From Rheinheimera texasensis DSM 17496 (lineage in GTDB: Bacteria; Pseudomonadota; Gammaproteobacteria; Enterobacterales; Alteromonadaceae), in NCBI RefSeq assembly GCF_000711985.1, contig NZ_JONU01000016.1, forward strand, positions 1 to 64,000: a DNA stretch of 64,000 nt, written 5' to 3'. The notes beneath the pieces were generated by a model. The model was not told the DNA's origin. It saw only the letters and a program-made list of their open reading frames with translations, and did not search any database. This document shows positions 17,600 through 28,060 of the stretch, piece by piece. Numbering within the stretch: position 1 is the stretch's first letter; every line of letters starts with the position of its first letter. A program made the position numbers and the translations under genes.

Positions 17600-18873
17600 T
17601 GGATACTCTTACAAAACAGTTATCGACATTAATGGATATCAGCCGTGGCGCAATGGAAGCGTCGCATACTCTGGAATTGATTGTTTATATTGCCTTCATT
17701 GCAAAAGAGAATCCTGAGTCCTTTCAAGCCATTGTAAATAGCGGCCATGCTAAACAACTAAACATGCTGGTAGAAGCAGGTCAGGCACTGACAGCAACTC
17801 ACCCGGCAGAGGTTTGCGCAGCACCAAATCAGTACCGAATAGATGCAAGGATGATTAACCAGATTGTTTCTTTCATCGCTCAGGTGACTGACTTTGATGC
17901 CCTTGCTAGTGCCTTAAGAGATTTAAACGCACAAGCACTTGGTCGATTCGACGTGTCTTCAGCGAACCAGAACATGGAGAATATCTTCTCTGCTCTGATT
18001 GGTGATTGTAGCGAGAAAACTGTCTACGACGGTGCTTGTGGTTTAGCGAGAGTTGCGTCCAGCTTAAATCCTAAAGCTTTGTACCTCGAAGAAGTGAATC
18101 AAAGTACCTATTTGTCCGCATACCGACTTTTAACGCTGGAAAATAGACATTTTAGCTTGGTCAATACCAATTCACTGTTAGAGCCTGCCTTTGACCAAAA
18201 GCTGCAGTTCGATGTGGTTGTCATGGAGCCGCCAATGTCGCAAAGGTTCAGTGCTGACGAACGCCGGATGCTGATTGAGGCCCCTTTTATTCGTGTTCCC
18301 GTTGGCAAAGCAGTATCGGCAAACGCGGGGGACAGCCTATGGGTACAACAAGCTCTCAGTCATTTAAATGAGACCGGTAAAGCATACATTCTGTTGCCGC
18401 AAGGGATTTTGTTCCGAGGCGGTTATGATGCCAATGTCCGAGAGTACTTGTTGGAAAATGAACTGCTTGAAGCGGTTATCGGGCTTCCTGCATCTATTCT
18501 CGACGGTACAAGTATTCCACCCGTCATCTTGGTGCTGAATAAAAACAAACCTGCGGGCTCACCCGTTGTTTTTGTCGATGCCAGTGATATGGGGCGTGAC
18601 GAGAAACATAGAGTCACGATTACCCAGCAAGACGCGAAACTAATCGCAGAGCTGGCAGCAGGCCAACGGGTTGATGATGAACGCTACAAAGCGGTATTCA
18701 TCCCTGAAATTAGACAGAACAATAACGAGTTGAGTATTTCGCGCTATATCGACAAAGAGATTGAAGTCGAAGAATTGAATCTAGCGAAAGAATTAAAAAT
18801 ACTAAAAAGCTACCAAGCTGACTTTGATCAATCACAGCAACGGCTGACGCAATTACTCACCAAGTATCAATAA
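17599..18873 (+). CDS. HsdM-like protein with degenerate methyltransferase motifs
   Basis: A 424-residue protein starting at the ATG that overlaps the previous stop, with AAAGGAG upstream. The fold of an N6-adenine methyltransferase is recognisable: D-G-A-C-G-L-A-R-V (Asp144 region) stands where D-P-A-C-G-S-G-G is expected, and V-V-V-M-E-P-P-M (210-213) stands where N-P-P-F/Y is expected. Replacing the Asn of N-P-P-F/Y by Glu and the aromatic residue by Met should abolish base methylation, and motif I has lost its Gly pair. The C-terminus is a long charged helix. It is shorter than normal HsdM. It is probably a non-catalytic partner of the half-size HsdS, perhaps a regulator or DNA-binding decoy of the downstream system. 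Confidence 0.7.
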   Translation: MDTLTKQLSTLMDISRGAMEASHTLELIVYIAFIAKENPESFQAIVNSGHAKQLNMLVEAGQALTATHPAEVCAAPNQYRIDARMINQIVSFIAQVTDFDALASALRDLNAQALGRFDVSSANQNMENIFSALIGDCSEKTVYDGACGLARVASSLNPKALYLEEVNQSTYLSAYRLLTLENRHFSLVNTNSLLEPAFDQKLQFDVVVMEPPMSQRFSADERRMLIEAPFIRVPVGKAVSANAGDSLWVQQALSHLNETGKAYILLPQGILFRGGYDANVREYLLENELLEAVIGLPASILDGTSIPPVILVLNKNKPAGSPVVFVDASDMGRDEKHRVTITQQDAKLIAELAAGQRVDDERYKAVFIPEIRQNNNELSISRYIDKEIEVEELNLAKELKILKSYQADFDQSQQRLTQLLTKYQ

Positions 18874-18939
18874 TTTAGTTGTATTATTGCGCTCTAAACA
18901 CCTAAGCGCTTTACAACATGGAAAAGAAGGAATTCAAAC

Positions 18940-20577
18940 ATGGCAGATTTTAAAAAGATTGAAGAATTAGAAAAGCGCTTATGGTCAGCAGCAGATTCAT
19001 TACGCGCGAACACCGGTTTAACTGCACAAGAATACTCTCGCCCAATACTGGGTTTGATATTCCTCAAGTACGCAGAATATCGCTTCACGCAGGCGAAAAG
19101 TAAAATTGAACAGCAAGCCAGTTCACGTCGTCGTGGCAGTGGTGACATTCGATCTCAAGTTCAGGCCGAAGGCGCAATGTATGTGCCGGATGAGGCACTG
19201 TATACCACCCTGCTGGCATTGCCAGAAGGCGCAAACATTGGTGTTAAAGTCAATGAAGCGATGAAGGCACTTGAAGCCGAAAACGAAGCAATCAAAGACG
19301 CACTGCCTAAAACCTACACGCGTTTTGAAAACGACATTTTAAAAAGCTTGTTGAAGAACTTTAACGAGATCGACTTTAGTTTGGGTTCAGATATCTTTGG
19401 TCGTATTTACGAATATTTCCTCAATGAATTTGCCAAAACTGAAGGCCAAGGCGGTGGTGAGTTCTTCACACCCTCAGCATTGGTCAAGTTAATCACGGAA
19501 ATTATCGAGCCCTATCATGGCAAGGTATTCGACCCCGCTTGTGGTAGCGGCGGTATGTTTATCAGTTCAGCTGACTTTGTGGCAAAGCATAATAAAAATG
19601 CCTCGGATGAGCTTTCTATCTTTGGCCAAGAAAAGACCGGTGATACCGTTCGTTTATCAAAGTTAAACCTTGCTGTGCATGGCTTACAAGGTGATATCCG
19701 TGAAGGAAACTCCTATTATGAAGATCCGTTTGAACTTGCCAAAGGTGATGTCATTAACGGTAAGCAACACGGCCAGTTTGACTTCGTTATGGCTAACCCG
19801 CCGTTTAACGTAAACGAAATCCAAAAAGACCGCTTAGAAGGTGATAAACACCGTTTCCCTTATGGTATGCCCCGCAACGACAACGGCAACTACCTTTGGA
19901 TCCAAATGTTCTATTCAGCATTAAACCAAAAAGGCCGAGCGGGTTTTGTGATGGCCAACTCTGCCAGTGATGCCCGTGGCTCAGAGCAAGAGATCCGGCA
20001 AAAGCTGATTGAAGATGATGCTGTCGATGTGATGGTGGCAGTCTCCAGTAACTTCTTTTACACAGTAACTTTGCCATGTGCCCTGTGGTTTTTTGATAAA
20101 AACAAACCTGCACACAACAAAGATAAAGTACTGTTTATCGATGCACGTCACATTTTCCGCCAAGTCACCCGAGCAGTACGTGATTACAGCAGCGAACAAC
20201 TGAACTTTATCGCCAATATTGTCCGTTTATACCGTGGCCAGGATATTGATAACACTTATCTTGAAACCCATCCAGATGTCGGAAACGATGGCAAGTTTAC
20301 ACTGGAAAACTACTTCAAAAATGACAAAGGCGAACTGACATATCGAAATATCGCTGGCTTGTGTAAAGTCGCTTCTAAGGCCGAAATCATTGAACAAGGC
20401 TACAGCTTAAATCCTGGTCGCTATGTAGGCGTTTCGGAAAGTGAGCAAGCAAGTGATGAAGATTTTGCAGCTAAGTTAACTTTGTTACAAGAGGAACTTG
20501 AGTTATTGAATTCTGAAGCGCACGAATTAGAAGCTTCTATTTCTGAGAATGTAGCCAACATCTTAGGAGCACTTTAA
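18940..20577 (+). CDS. hsdM: type I restriction-modification methyltransferase subunit HsdM
   Basis: A 545-residue enzyme with the HsdM N-terminal helical domain ([12 protein letters not shown], then L-K-Y-A-E-Y-R-F). The catalytic core has [11 protein letters not shown] near residue 198 for S-adenosylmethionine and M-A-N-P-P-F near 285 for the target adenine. A linker G-G-G-E-F-F-T-P precedes motif I, as in active enzymes. It methylates adenine at sites set by HsdS and is also needed for restriction by HsdR. It overlaps hsdS as TAATG. Unlike the preceding HsdM-like gene, every key motif is intact. Confidence 0.95.
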   Translation: MADFKKIEELEKRLWSAADSLRANTGLTAQEYSRPILGLIFLKYAEYRFTQAKSKIEQQASSRRRGSGDIRSQVQAEGAMYVPDEALYTTLLALPEGANIGVKVNEAMKALEAENEAIKDALPKTYTRFENDILKSLLKNFNEIDFSLGSDIFGRIYEYFLNEFAKTEGQGGGEFFTPSALVKLITEIIEPYHGKVFDPACGSGGMFISSADFVAKHNKNASDELSIFGQEKTGDTVRLSKLNLAVHGLQGDIREGNSYYEDPFELAKGDVINGKQHGQFDFVMANPPFNVNEIQKDRLEGDKHRFPYGMPRNDNGNYLWIQMFYSALNQKGRAGFVMANSASDARGSEQEIRQKLIEDDAVDVMVAVSSNFFYTVTLPCALWFFDKNKPAHNKDKVLFIDARHIFRQVTRAVRDYSSEQLNFIANIVRLYRGQDIDNTYLETHPDVGNDGKFTLENYFKNDKGELTYRNIAGLCKVASKAEIIEQGYSLNPGRYVGVSESEQASDEDFAAKLTLLQEELELLNSEAHELEASISENVANILGAL

Positions 20578-21809
20578 TGGCTGAGTTAATTAAGGTTGGC
20601 AATCTCTGCGAAATAACCTCTAGTAAACGTATTTTTGCGAATGAATACCAAGAGTTTGGTATTCCTTTTTTTAGAGGAAAAGAAGTTACAGAAAAATATA
20701 ATGGCAAACTTGATGTAACGACTGAATTATTCATCAGTGAAGGAAAGTACGTTGAGCTTAAAACAAAATTTGGCGTACCTCAAACAGGAGATATGTTACT
20801 CACATCTGTTGGCACACTTGGATCAACTTATATTGTTAAGGAAAGTGATAAGTTTTACTTTAAAGATGGAAACTTGACTTGGTTTAAAAACTTTAAAGGC
20901 CTAAATAGTCACTACCTGCAATACTGGCTTCAATCACCAGAAGGCCAAGGTCAACTCCGAAAGTCAGAGATCGGCTCATCTCAATCCGCTTACACGATTG
21001 CTAATTTGAAAGAAATGCACATTAGCTTGCCGCCAATTGATGAACAATTGCGTGTGGTCAGTTATATCAGTAAATATGACAACCTAATCGAAAATAACAA
21101 CCGTCGTATCGCTATTTTAGAAGAGATGGCGCAATCACTTTATCGCGAATGGTTTGTTAACTTCCGCTACCCAAACCACAAAGATAACGTTGATTCAGAA
21201 AGCAAACAAAAACTCATCGACTCGCCATTAGGCCAGATACCAGTGGGTTGGAAGTTGAAACCATTAGGTGAGCTAGTTGAGTTCAAAAGAAAATCAGTAA
21301 AAAAAGGACGTGTGCCAGAACAAACACCTTATATGGGTTTAGAGCACTTTCCTAGAAAATCAATTGCATTGTCTGATTGGGAAGAAGTGTCTGAAATTGG
21401 CAGCGATAAGCTGGTATTTAGTCGTGGTGACATATTGTTTGGCAAAATTAGACCGAATTTTCACAAGGTTGGTGTTGCTCAAGTTGATGGCTTATGTTCC
21501 TCTGACACATTTGTCCTTTCTCCAAAGAAACCTGAACACCATTCATTGATCGCCATGGTTACATTTTCGAATGAGTTCGTTGCTCAAGCGGTGCAAACTG
21601 CACAAGGCAGCAAAATGCCGAGAGCGAGTTGGGATGTTTTACAAGACTTTACCGTATGCGTACCAGACACCAATACACTAAAAAGTTTTAACAGTGTAGT
21701 GGCACCAGCTATTGAGCAAATAAGAGTACTTAGCCTTAAGAATAGAAACCTTAAACAACAGCGAGATATGCTGTTACCAAAATTAATTTCAGGGACGATA
21801 AAATTATGA
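20577..21809 (+). CDS. hsdS: type I restriction-modification specificity subunit HsdS
   Basis: A 410-residue specificity subunit with two target-recognition domains (about 1-165 and 210-380). Conserved helical linkers mark the ends: L-P-P-I-D-E-Q-L-R-V-V-S-Y-I-S-K-Y-D-N-L-I near 155-175, and Q-R-D-M-L-L-P-K-L-I-S-G near the C-terminus. W-F-V-N-F-R-Y-P in the middle is a typical spacer. It determines the bipartite DNA sequence recognised by the complex. It is coupled by overlap to both neighbours (TAATG before, ATGA after), so the downstream TrlF-like gene is part of the same translation unit. The recognition sequence cannot be predicted from sequence alone. Confidence 0.93.
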   Translation: MAELIKVGNLCEITSSKRIFANEYQEFGIPFFRGKEVTEKYNGKLDVTTELFISEGKYVELKTKFGVPQTGDMLLTSVGTLGSTYIVKESDKFYFKDGNLTWFKNFKGLNSHYLQYWLQSPEGQGQLRKSEIGSSQSAYTIANLKEMHISLPPIDEQLRVVSYISKYDNLIENNNRRIAILEEMAQSLYREWFVNFRYPNHKDNVDSESKQKLIDSPLGQIPVGWKLKPLGELVEFKRKSVKKGRVPEQTPYMGLEHFPRKSIALSDWEEVSEIGSDKLVFSRGDILFGKIRPNFHKVGVAQVDGLCSSDTFVLSPKKPEHHSLIAMVTFSNEFVAQAVQTAQGSKMPRASWDVLQDFTVCVPDTNTLKSFNSVVAPAIEQIRVLSLKNRNLKQQRDMLLPKLISGTIKL

Positions 21810-24520
21810 GCAATGAATATTTAGGGAGTCGCTGGTATAAGTTTGATTTTCATACTCATACTCCAGCTTCATCAGATTATAAGAAGCCTGAAGAGACAGA
21901 AACTGATTGGTTAAAAGCATTAATGGCAGAAAAAGTTGACTGCGTTGCTATCGCTGATCATGTATCTGGTGCTTGGATAGATCGATTAAAAGATACTTAC
22001 GCAGGACTAGATCAATCAGCCGATTGGTACAGACCAGTTTTGTTGTTTCCCGCATGTGAGATAACTGTCAGTACAGGACAAGGTCGTATTCACATACTTG
22101 CGGTTTTCGACCCTAGTTGCGACTCAGCAAAAATTACCGCCGTGTTAGGGCAATGCGGAATTACTGAAGGCCATGGTGATGCGGAAAACACTTGTGCAAC
22201 CGAATCCATTGATAACTTAATTGATATTGTAGATGCAGCCAATGGCATCGCAATTCCTGCGCACATTGATCGCACTAAAGGTTTACTACATGGCATTAGT
22301 AAAACCAATAAAGAAATCGAACGTTGGGTGAGTAAAATTTCAGCGGCTGAGTTTATTGACATAGATTTTCTGACTACCGTCAATCAAGAACTTGCCAACG
22401 CTTGTTCGCATTTAGCTAAGCTTCAAGGATCAGATGCACATGAATGTAGTCGTTTAGGTAAACGTTACTCGTGGATTAAAATGAGTCAGCCCTCAATTAG
22501 TGGTCTTAAGCTTGCCTTACATGATCACAATTTTTGTGTTGATAATGGCGTTGAAGATCCTAATAGCACTCCTGACTTATTTTTAAAAAATTTAAAAATA
22601 AATCAAATGCAGCATTGTGGGCGAATACCCGGTAATCCAACAACCTTTCACTTACACCCTTTATTTAATGCTGTCATTGGTGGTCGGGGATCAGGTAAAT
22701 CTACATTTATAGAGTCGGTACGATTGGCGTTAGGCCGTGAAAATGAAGTCTCTGATCTTCCACTGATTCATGATGAAATATGCTCTTTCAAAAAGGGAGT
22801 GACCAAATCTGATACAGAAATTTTTGTTGAGTTGCAAAGGAGAAACGAGACATATCAAACTGTATGGAGACACAACACTGCTCCCTATATCAATAAACTA
22901 CAAGGGGCTACTTGGGCTCCCGATAATGGACGCCCAGAAGAACGTTTTCACATTAGCTTGTATAGCCAAAAACAAATTAATGCATTGGCAGGCAACACTA
23001 ATAGCCTCTTAGAAATTATTGACCGTTCAAGTGAAGTCAATCATTCTGCCTGGAAGTACAACTTTGATAACGAGTTGAACAAATTTTTAGGTCTTTGCAG
23101 GGAAATTCGACAGCTGCAAGTACAACTAAATAATAAAGGCACTCTTGAATCCCAGAAAGACGATTTAAATAGCGATATTGAAAGTTTCGAAAAAGGCGGC
23201 CATAAAGATATATTCCATGCTTATCAAACCTTTAATCTCGAAATGCAAAAGGTTGAAAAAGCAGCAGACGTTGCTGGTTTAATTGAGTCAATAGACAGCA
23301 TGTTGTCTGAGGAATTTGCTGAGCTTACTCTTGTAGAAGAAGGTGTAGAAAAACCTGATTACGTCACCGAATTAGAGGAAATACAAACAAAATTCAAGGG
23401 TGATTTGGTCTCCGTCCAGACTGAACTTGAAAAGATAAAAGGTTTGATAACTAAAGCCAAGGAGGAGCGAGCAAACTCAATTAGACAATCGGGTTGGCAT
23501 ATCAAAGGTATGGAAAGTACACAAAAATATGAGCAAGTTGTTCAAGAGTATGCTGAAAAAGGGGAAGAGCTTAACCCAGAACAATACGAGAATTGGCTTA
23601 ATCAAAGAAATAATATTAATAGTAAATTGGATGAGTTAAATACTGCTGAAGCTAACCTAACAGTAAAAATATCTCAGCGTAATAAATCACTTAACAAGCT
23701 ATTTATTCTGAGAAGACGATTACAAAGATCTCGCCAAAAATTTATTCAAAACGTTATCGGCGGAAATCGTTATGTAAAAATGAAAATTTTGCCATTTGCA
23801 AACAAAACTGCGATTGAGAAAAAGTTCAGGGAGCAAATTGGAGTAGAGAATAGTTTTGCAACGTCTATATATCAAGATGATCAAACAAGCAGTCTGCTGT
23901 ATGAATTGCTCTCTAAAGATTTAGATCTTAAGGATATTGCAAGTGAAGTTCACAAGTTAAAATCTGCGATCCTAACCTTAGCCTCAGGAGTGGATGTTCC
24001 GCAATATAGAATTGATAATCGGTTGAAGACTTTACTTGTACAAAAGTTATCACAACAACCTGAAATTTTTGACCGCTTAATGACTTGGTGGCCTGAGGAC
24101 AAACTCGTTGTTGAGTATGCAAAAGATATTGTAAGAGCTAAGTTTGAAAATATAGAAAAAGGCTCTGCTGGGCAAAAAGCTGCTGCTATTTTAGCTTTTT
24201 TACTAAGCCATGGTAATAACCCGATAATAGTCGATCAACCTGAAGATGACTTAGATAATGCGTTAATTTATCAACTGATTGTGTCGCAAATTCATGAAAA
24301 CAAAAAACGTAGACAGATTATCATGGTGACACATAATCCAAACATTGTTGTTAATGGTGATGCGGAGTTTGTAAATGTTCTTCATTTTCATGCTGGCCAA
24401 GTCCAAGTATTGAAAGCTGGTGGCTTAGGTGAACAGGATATTAGAGATCATGTCTGCGATATTATGGAAGGTGGTGCGGCAGCCTTTGATAAGCGTTACA
24501 ACAGATTGAGATTGGTATAG
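21806..24520 (+). CDS. TrlF-type PHP-domain and SMC-like AAA ATPase
   Basis: A 904-residue protein. Residues 1-240 form a PHP metal-dependent hydrolase domain with D-F-H-T-H-T (His16, His18), A-I-A-D-H (Asp51, His52), P-A-C-E-I-T (Glu85), I-P-A-H-I-D (His153) and Q-G-S-D-A-H (Asp210, His212). The ATPase starts with Walker A G-G-R-G-S-G-K-S-T at 292-300, has a coiled-coil insert (about 400-680), and ends with Walker B P-I-I-V-D-Q-P-E-D-D-L-D-N near 808 and the V-T-H-N-P-N switch His. This SMC/RecN-like plan matches the family annotated as TrlF, often found inside type I restriction loci. It starts inside the hsdS stop codon (ATGA). It may add a second effector or regulate restriction; its substrate is not established. 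Confidence 0.85.
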   Translation: MSNEYLGSRWYKFDFHTHTPASSDYKKPEETETDWLKALMAEKVDCVAIADHVSGAWIDRLKDTYAGLDQSADWYRPVLLFPACEITVSTGQGRIHILAVFDPSCDSAKITAVLGQCGITEGHGDAENTCATESIDNLIDIVDAANGIAIPAHIDRTKGLLHGISKTNKEIERWVSKISAAEFIDIDFLTTVNQELANACSHLAKLQGSDAHECSRLGKRYSWIKMSQPSISGLKLALHDHNFCVDNGVEDPNSTPDLFLKNLKINQMQHCGRIPGNPTTFHLHPLFNAVIGGRGSGKSTFIESVRLALGRENEVSDLPLIHDEICSFKKGVTKSDTEIFVELQRRNETYQTVWRHNTAPYINKLQGATWAPDNGRPEERFHISLYSQKQINALAGNTNSLLEIIDRSSEVNHSAWKYNFDNELNKFLGLCREIRQLQVQLNNKGTLESQKDDLNSDIESFEKGGHKDIFHAYQTFNLEMQKVEKAADVAGLIESIDSMLSEEFAELTLVEEGVEKPDYVTELEEIQTKFKGDLVSVQTELEKIKGLITKAKEERANSIRQSGWHIKGMESTQKYEQVVQEYAEKGEELNPEQYENWLNQRNNINSKLDELNTAEANLTVKISQRNKSLNKLFILRRRLQRSRQKFIQNVIGGNRYVKMKILPFANKTAIEKKFREQIGVENSFATSIYQDDQTSSLLYELLSKDLDLKDIASEVHKLKSAILTLASGVDVPQYRIDNRLKTLLVQKLSQQPEIFDRLMTWWPEDKLVVEYAKDIVRAKFENIEKGSAGQKAAAILAFLLSHGNNPIIVDQPEDDLDNALIYQLIVSQIHENKKRRQIIMVTHNPNIVVNGDAEFVNVLHFHAGQVQVLKAGGLGEQDIRDHVCDIMEGGAAAFDKRYNRLRLV

Positions 24521-24528
24521 GAACTTGT

Positions 24529-27500
24529 ATGACATACACGGAAGATGCATTAGTAGAACAACCCGCGATTAACCTTTTCTCTGAATTGAACTGGGATACG
24601 GTAACGTGTTGGGACGAGGTTTTTGGTTCGCTAGACGATGCTCACCTCGCTGATAACCCGTTGTTTTTTGGCAGAGAAACCCGCAACGATGTGGTTTTGT
24701 TTGCCAGGCTAGAAGCTGCTCTACTTAAGCTAAATCCTGATGTTAATAAGCTAGTTATCCAAGAGGCTATCGACGAAATTGCACGTGATCGCAGTGCAAT
24801 GACTTCGATAGCCGCGAATGAAGAAGTCTATCAGCTGTTAACTAACGGCTACGTGTACATTACCAATGCGGAAGATGAAGAAGATTGCGTGGTTAGATAC
24901 ATAGATTGGTCAGACGCCAGCAACAACGACTTCCTGCTTTGCAGTCAAATGAGTATTACCGGCGAGATTGAAACCCGTCGGCCTGATTTAATCGGCTTTG
25001 TGAATGGTTTACCACTTGTTTTTATAGAGCTTAAAGCAAGCCATAAAAACCTATTAACCGCGTATAAAAACAATCTCTCAGACTACAAAAAGACCATCCC
25101 TCAGCTGTTTGTATACAACCAGATCGTAATTCTCTCGAATGGCGTACAGTCAAAAGTGGGCTCGATATCCAGCCAATGGGAACATTTTGCGGAATGGAAA
25201 AAGATCGAAAGTGAAAAGGAAAAACGAAGGGTCAGTTTAGAGGTGGTGATACGCGGTGTTTGTGAACAAAACCGTCTGCTAGATATTATTGAGAACTACA
25301 CGCTATTTGTTAAAGCGAAAAATACGGTTAAGATCATCGCCAAGTACCACCAATACTTAGGTGTGAATCAGGCGTTATCGGGCTTAAACAACGTTAAAGA
25401 ACGCGCTGGGCAGTTAGGTGTGTTTTGGCATACTCAAGGCAGTGGTAAAAGCTATTCCATGGTGTTCTTCTGCAAAAAGGCCTTTCGCAAATACACCGGC
25501 AACTGGACCTTTGTGTTGGTCACAGACAGAACAGATCTAGACGACCAGATCTATAAAACCTTCAATTCAGCAGGCATTGTTACCGAAAACTGCCAGGCAG
25601 AATCAGGCGCTGAACTGAAGGCCCTACTTGGTGAAGATCATCGGTTTGTGTTTACGTTAATTCAAAAGTTTAAAGGCGATGAGAAAGGCAATTACCCTGT
25701 CCTCTCAGAGCGAACAGACATTATTGTGATTACTGATGAAGCACACCGCAGCCAATATGATTCGCTGGCTATGAATATGCGTAGTGCCATGCCGAATGCT
25801 TCATTCATGGCATTTACCGGTACGCCGTTATTGGCAGGCGAAGCAAAAACGCAGGAAGTGTTTGGTGACTACATCAGTATTTATAACTTTGCAGATGCTG
25901 TAGATGACGGTGCAACACTGCCACTCTATTATGAAAACCGTGTGCCTGAAGTTTCCGTATCGAGCGATACGCTAGGTGACGATATTGCCGAGCTACTCGA
26001 TCAGGCAGATCTGACCGATGAGCAAGAGGCTCGCCTAGAGCATGAATTTTCCAATGCCTATCACATTATTACCCGAGATGACCGGTTAGAAACCATTGCC
26101 ACTGATTTGGTTGAGCACTATATCAACCGCGACCCGTTTAAAAATGGCATGTTGGGCAAAGCGATGGTGGTGTCAATCGACAAAGCTACCGCCATTAAGA
26201 TGTATGACAAGGTTCAGGCAGCTTGGAAAGCAAAGCTCAATAGCTTAAAGACGCAGGCCAAATATGTGTCTGGCAGTCGATTAAACAAACTGCAATTTCA
26301 AATCGCTCATATGGAAACAACCGATATGGCGGTTGTGGTGTCAGGTGGCCAAAATGACGATGAACGCTTAGCTAAAAAGGGGCTGGACTACAAACCTCAT
26401 AGAGAACGCTTTTTAAAAGAAAAAATTGATGAGAAGTTCAAAGATCCTGAAGATAATTTAAGAATCGTATTCGTTTGTGCGATGTGGCTAACGGGCTTTG
26501 ACGCCCCTTCTGTTTCAACGCTTTATTTGGATAAGCCGCTAAAAAGCCATACGTTAATGCAAACCATCGCACGCGCTAACCGTGTTTTTGAAGGCAAGGC
26601 TGCTGGGCAAATCGTAGATTACATCAATATATTCAGTGCCCTGCAACAGGCCTTAGGGCTATACGGCGGTGGCGTCACTGAAGGCGGTTCAGCGTATAAC
26701 GTGGATAGCCCAGCAAGAGATAAATCTGAACTGGTTGCAGCTTTAGGCGTGGCTGTTAATGAACTGATTGTTTTCTTAAATGGGGTCGGTGTTGACCTCA
26801 ATCAGATTGTATCGGCACCTGCAGATGGTTTTGCCAAGCTTTCACTATTGGATAATGCCAGCGAAATACTGCTTGATCCCAAAAACAAAGACGAGTTCAC
26901 TGCATTTTTAAGACAAATCAACCGTATCTTTAAAGCGATCATGCCTGATGATACTGCAAACCAGTATGTGCCTTGCCGGATAGCCATCAATATCATCTAT
27001 TCACAAATGCGCTTGAAATCTGGCTTATCCATCGATGATGAAGATGTGTTGGATGTTGTTCGTAACCAAGTAAATGAACTACTGGATGAGTCAATCTCAA
27101 CCATCAAAATCCAGAGCAACTTACCGGAACCAGTGAACATTGCCAACATCGACTTTGATGCGTTAGCGGCAATGGTGGCGAAGGTTGAAAAGCCAAAACA
27201 ATCAGATGCGGAAAAACTTAAAAACCTGATTGAGCGCAAATTGCAGCCCATGGTACTTAAAAACAAAACGCGCCAAGATTTACAACAAAAGTTTCAAGAG
27301 CTTATCGAAGCATACAATTTAGGTGCATATACCGCTGAAGAATTTTTCAATCGTTTGAAAGCGTTCATCACTGAATTAGAGCATGAAGATAAACGTACGG
27401 TCCGTGAAGGTTTAACGGAAGAAGAACTAGCCGTGTACGATTTGATGGTTCAAAAGGCCCCTTTAACCGAGAAAGAACGTAACCAAGTCAAAGCAATTGC

Positions 27501-27714
27501 CAAAGAGCTCACCGAGAAGATGAAAGAAATTCTGGTCATTGACTGGCGTAAGAAACAGCGCACCAAAGCCAGAGTTAAAAACTTGATAGAGGAAATTTTA
27601 GACAACTTACCTGAGTCCTATGACGACGACTTGTGGCCTAAAACCTGTAGTGAAGTCTTCATGCACATTTTTGAGAAGTATCCTGGGCAAGGGCAAAGCC
27701 CGTATGCGCATTGA
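24529..27714 (+). CDS. hsdR: type I restriction enzyme endonuclease/translocase subunit HsdR
   Basis: A 1061-residue motor-nuclease. The PD-(D/E)xK nuclease is near the N-terminus (R-P-D-L-I-G-F with Asp153; F-I-E-L-K with Glu167 and Lys169). The SF2 translocase has Walker A H-T-Q-G-S-G-K-S (301-308) and D-E-A-H (403-406), followed by a second RecA lobe ending near I-A-R-A-N-R-V-F. The last 170 residues are helical and match the HsdR C-terminal region that binds the methylase core. It starts eight bases after the TrlF gene with GGAA upstream. It cuts unmethylated DNA after ATP-driven translocation. All catalytic residues are present, so restriction should be functional. Confidence 0.95.
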   Translation: MTYTEDALVEQPAINLFSELNWDTVTCWDEVFGSLDDAHLADNPLFFGRETRNDVVLFARLEAALLKLNPDVNKLVIQEAIDEIARDRSAMTSIAANEEVYQLLTNGYVYITNAEDEEDCVVRYIDWSDASNNDFLLCSQMSITGEIETRRPDLIGFVNGLPLVFIELKASHKNLLTAYKNNLSDYKKTIPQLFVYNQIVILSNGVQSKVGSISSQWEHFAEWKKIESEKEKRRVSLEVVIRGVCEQNRLLDIIENYTLFVKAKNTVKIIAKYHQYLGVNQALSGLNNVKERAGQLGVFWHTQGSGKSYSMVFFCKKAFRKYTGNWTFVLVTDRTDLDDQIYKTFNSAGIVTENCQAESGAELKALLGEDHRFVFTLIQKFKGDEKGNYPVLSERTDIIVITDEAHRSQYDSLAMNMRSAMPNASFMAFTGTPLLAGEAKTQEVFGDYISIYNFADAVDDGATLPLYYENRVPEVSVSSDTLGDDIAELLDQADLTDEQEARLEHEFSNAYHIITRDDRLETIATDLVEHYINRDPFKNGMLGKAMVVSIDKATAIKMYDKVQAAWKAKLNSLKTQAKYVSGSRLNKLQFQIAHMETTDMAVVVSGGQNDDERLAKKGLDYKPHRERFLKEKIDEKFKDPEDNLRIVFVCAMWLTGFDAPSVSTLYLDKPLKSHTLMQTIARANRVFEGKAAGQIVDYINIFSALQQALGLYGGGVTEGGSAYNVDSPARDKSELVAALGVAVNELIVFLNGVGVDLNQIVSAPADGFAKLSLLDNASEILLDPKNKDEFTAFLRQINRIFKAIMPDDTANQYVPCRIAINIIYSQMRLKSGLSIDDEDVLDVVRNQVNELLDESISTIKIQSNLPEPVNIANIDFDALAAMVAKVEKPKQSDAEKLKNLIERKLQPMVLKNKTRQDLQQKFQELIEAYNLGAYTAEEFFNRLKAFITELEHEDKRTVREGLTEEELAVYDLMVQKAPLTEKERNQVKAIAKELTEKMKEILVIDWRKKQRTKARVKNLIEEILDNLPESYDDDLWPKTCSEVFMHIFEKYPGQGQSPYAH

Positions 27715-27760
27715 GTTCCCGAACCAACTGAAATAACCTATTCTATGAATTGAAAAATAA

Positions 27761-28060
27761 GGCTATTTCCAAGTCTGCTGTTCAACCAAAAAGCACTGAC
27801 CAGCATAGACCTCGATGCTTATAGAACAATTTGAAGCCCCACAAAAAAACACTGACATTACTGACAAATCCACAGCTTAGCTATTGAGCATGAATGGAAA
27901 TGTCAGGTCAGGCTATTTTCAATGTATGCTGGGCAACCAAAAAGCACTGACCAGCATAGACCTCAATGCTGATAGAAAAATTTGAAGCCCCACAAAAAAA
28001 CACTGACTTTACTGACAAATCCACAGCTTAGCTATTGAGCATGAATGAAATGTCTGCGTC
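27761..28060. repeat. two tandem copies of a 150-bp non-coding repeat
   Basis: Copies lie at 27761-27910 and 27911-28060 and differ at only a few positions in their central and right parts. Both contain CAACCAAAAAGCACTGACC, a poly-A stretch, an A-C-T-G-A-C rich segment and TTAGCTATTGAGCATGAAT. Part of the unit (ACACTGAC...TACTGAC and CTATTGA) recurs as a diverged copy with a long palindrome at 29231-29287. The whole gap 27715-28414 has no coding frame. The repeats might be binding sites, a decayed mobile sequence or part of an attachment region. Confidence 0.7.

Noticed and set aside
27761-28060. Possible CRISPR array
   Set aside because: There are only two long copies of 150 bases with no short repeat-spacer pattern and no cas genes.
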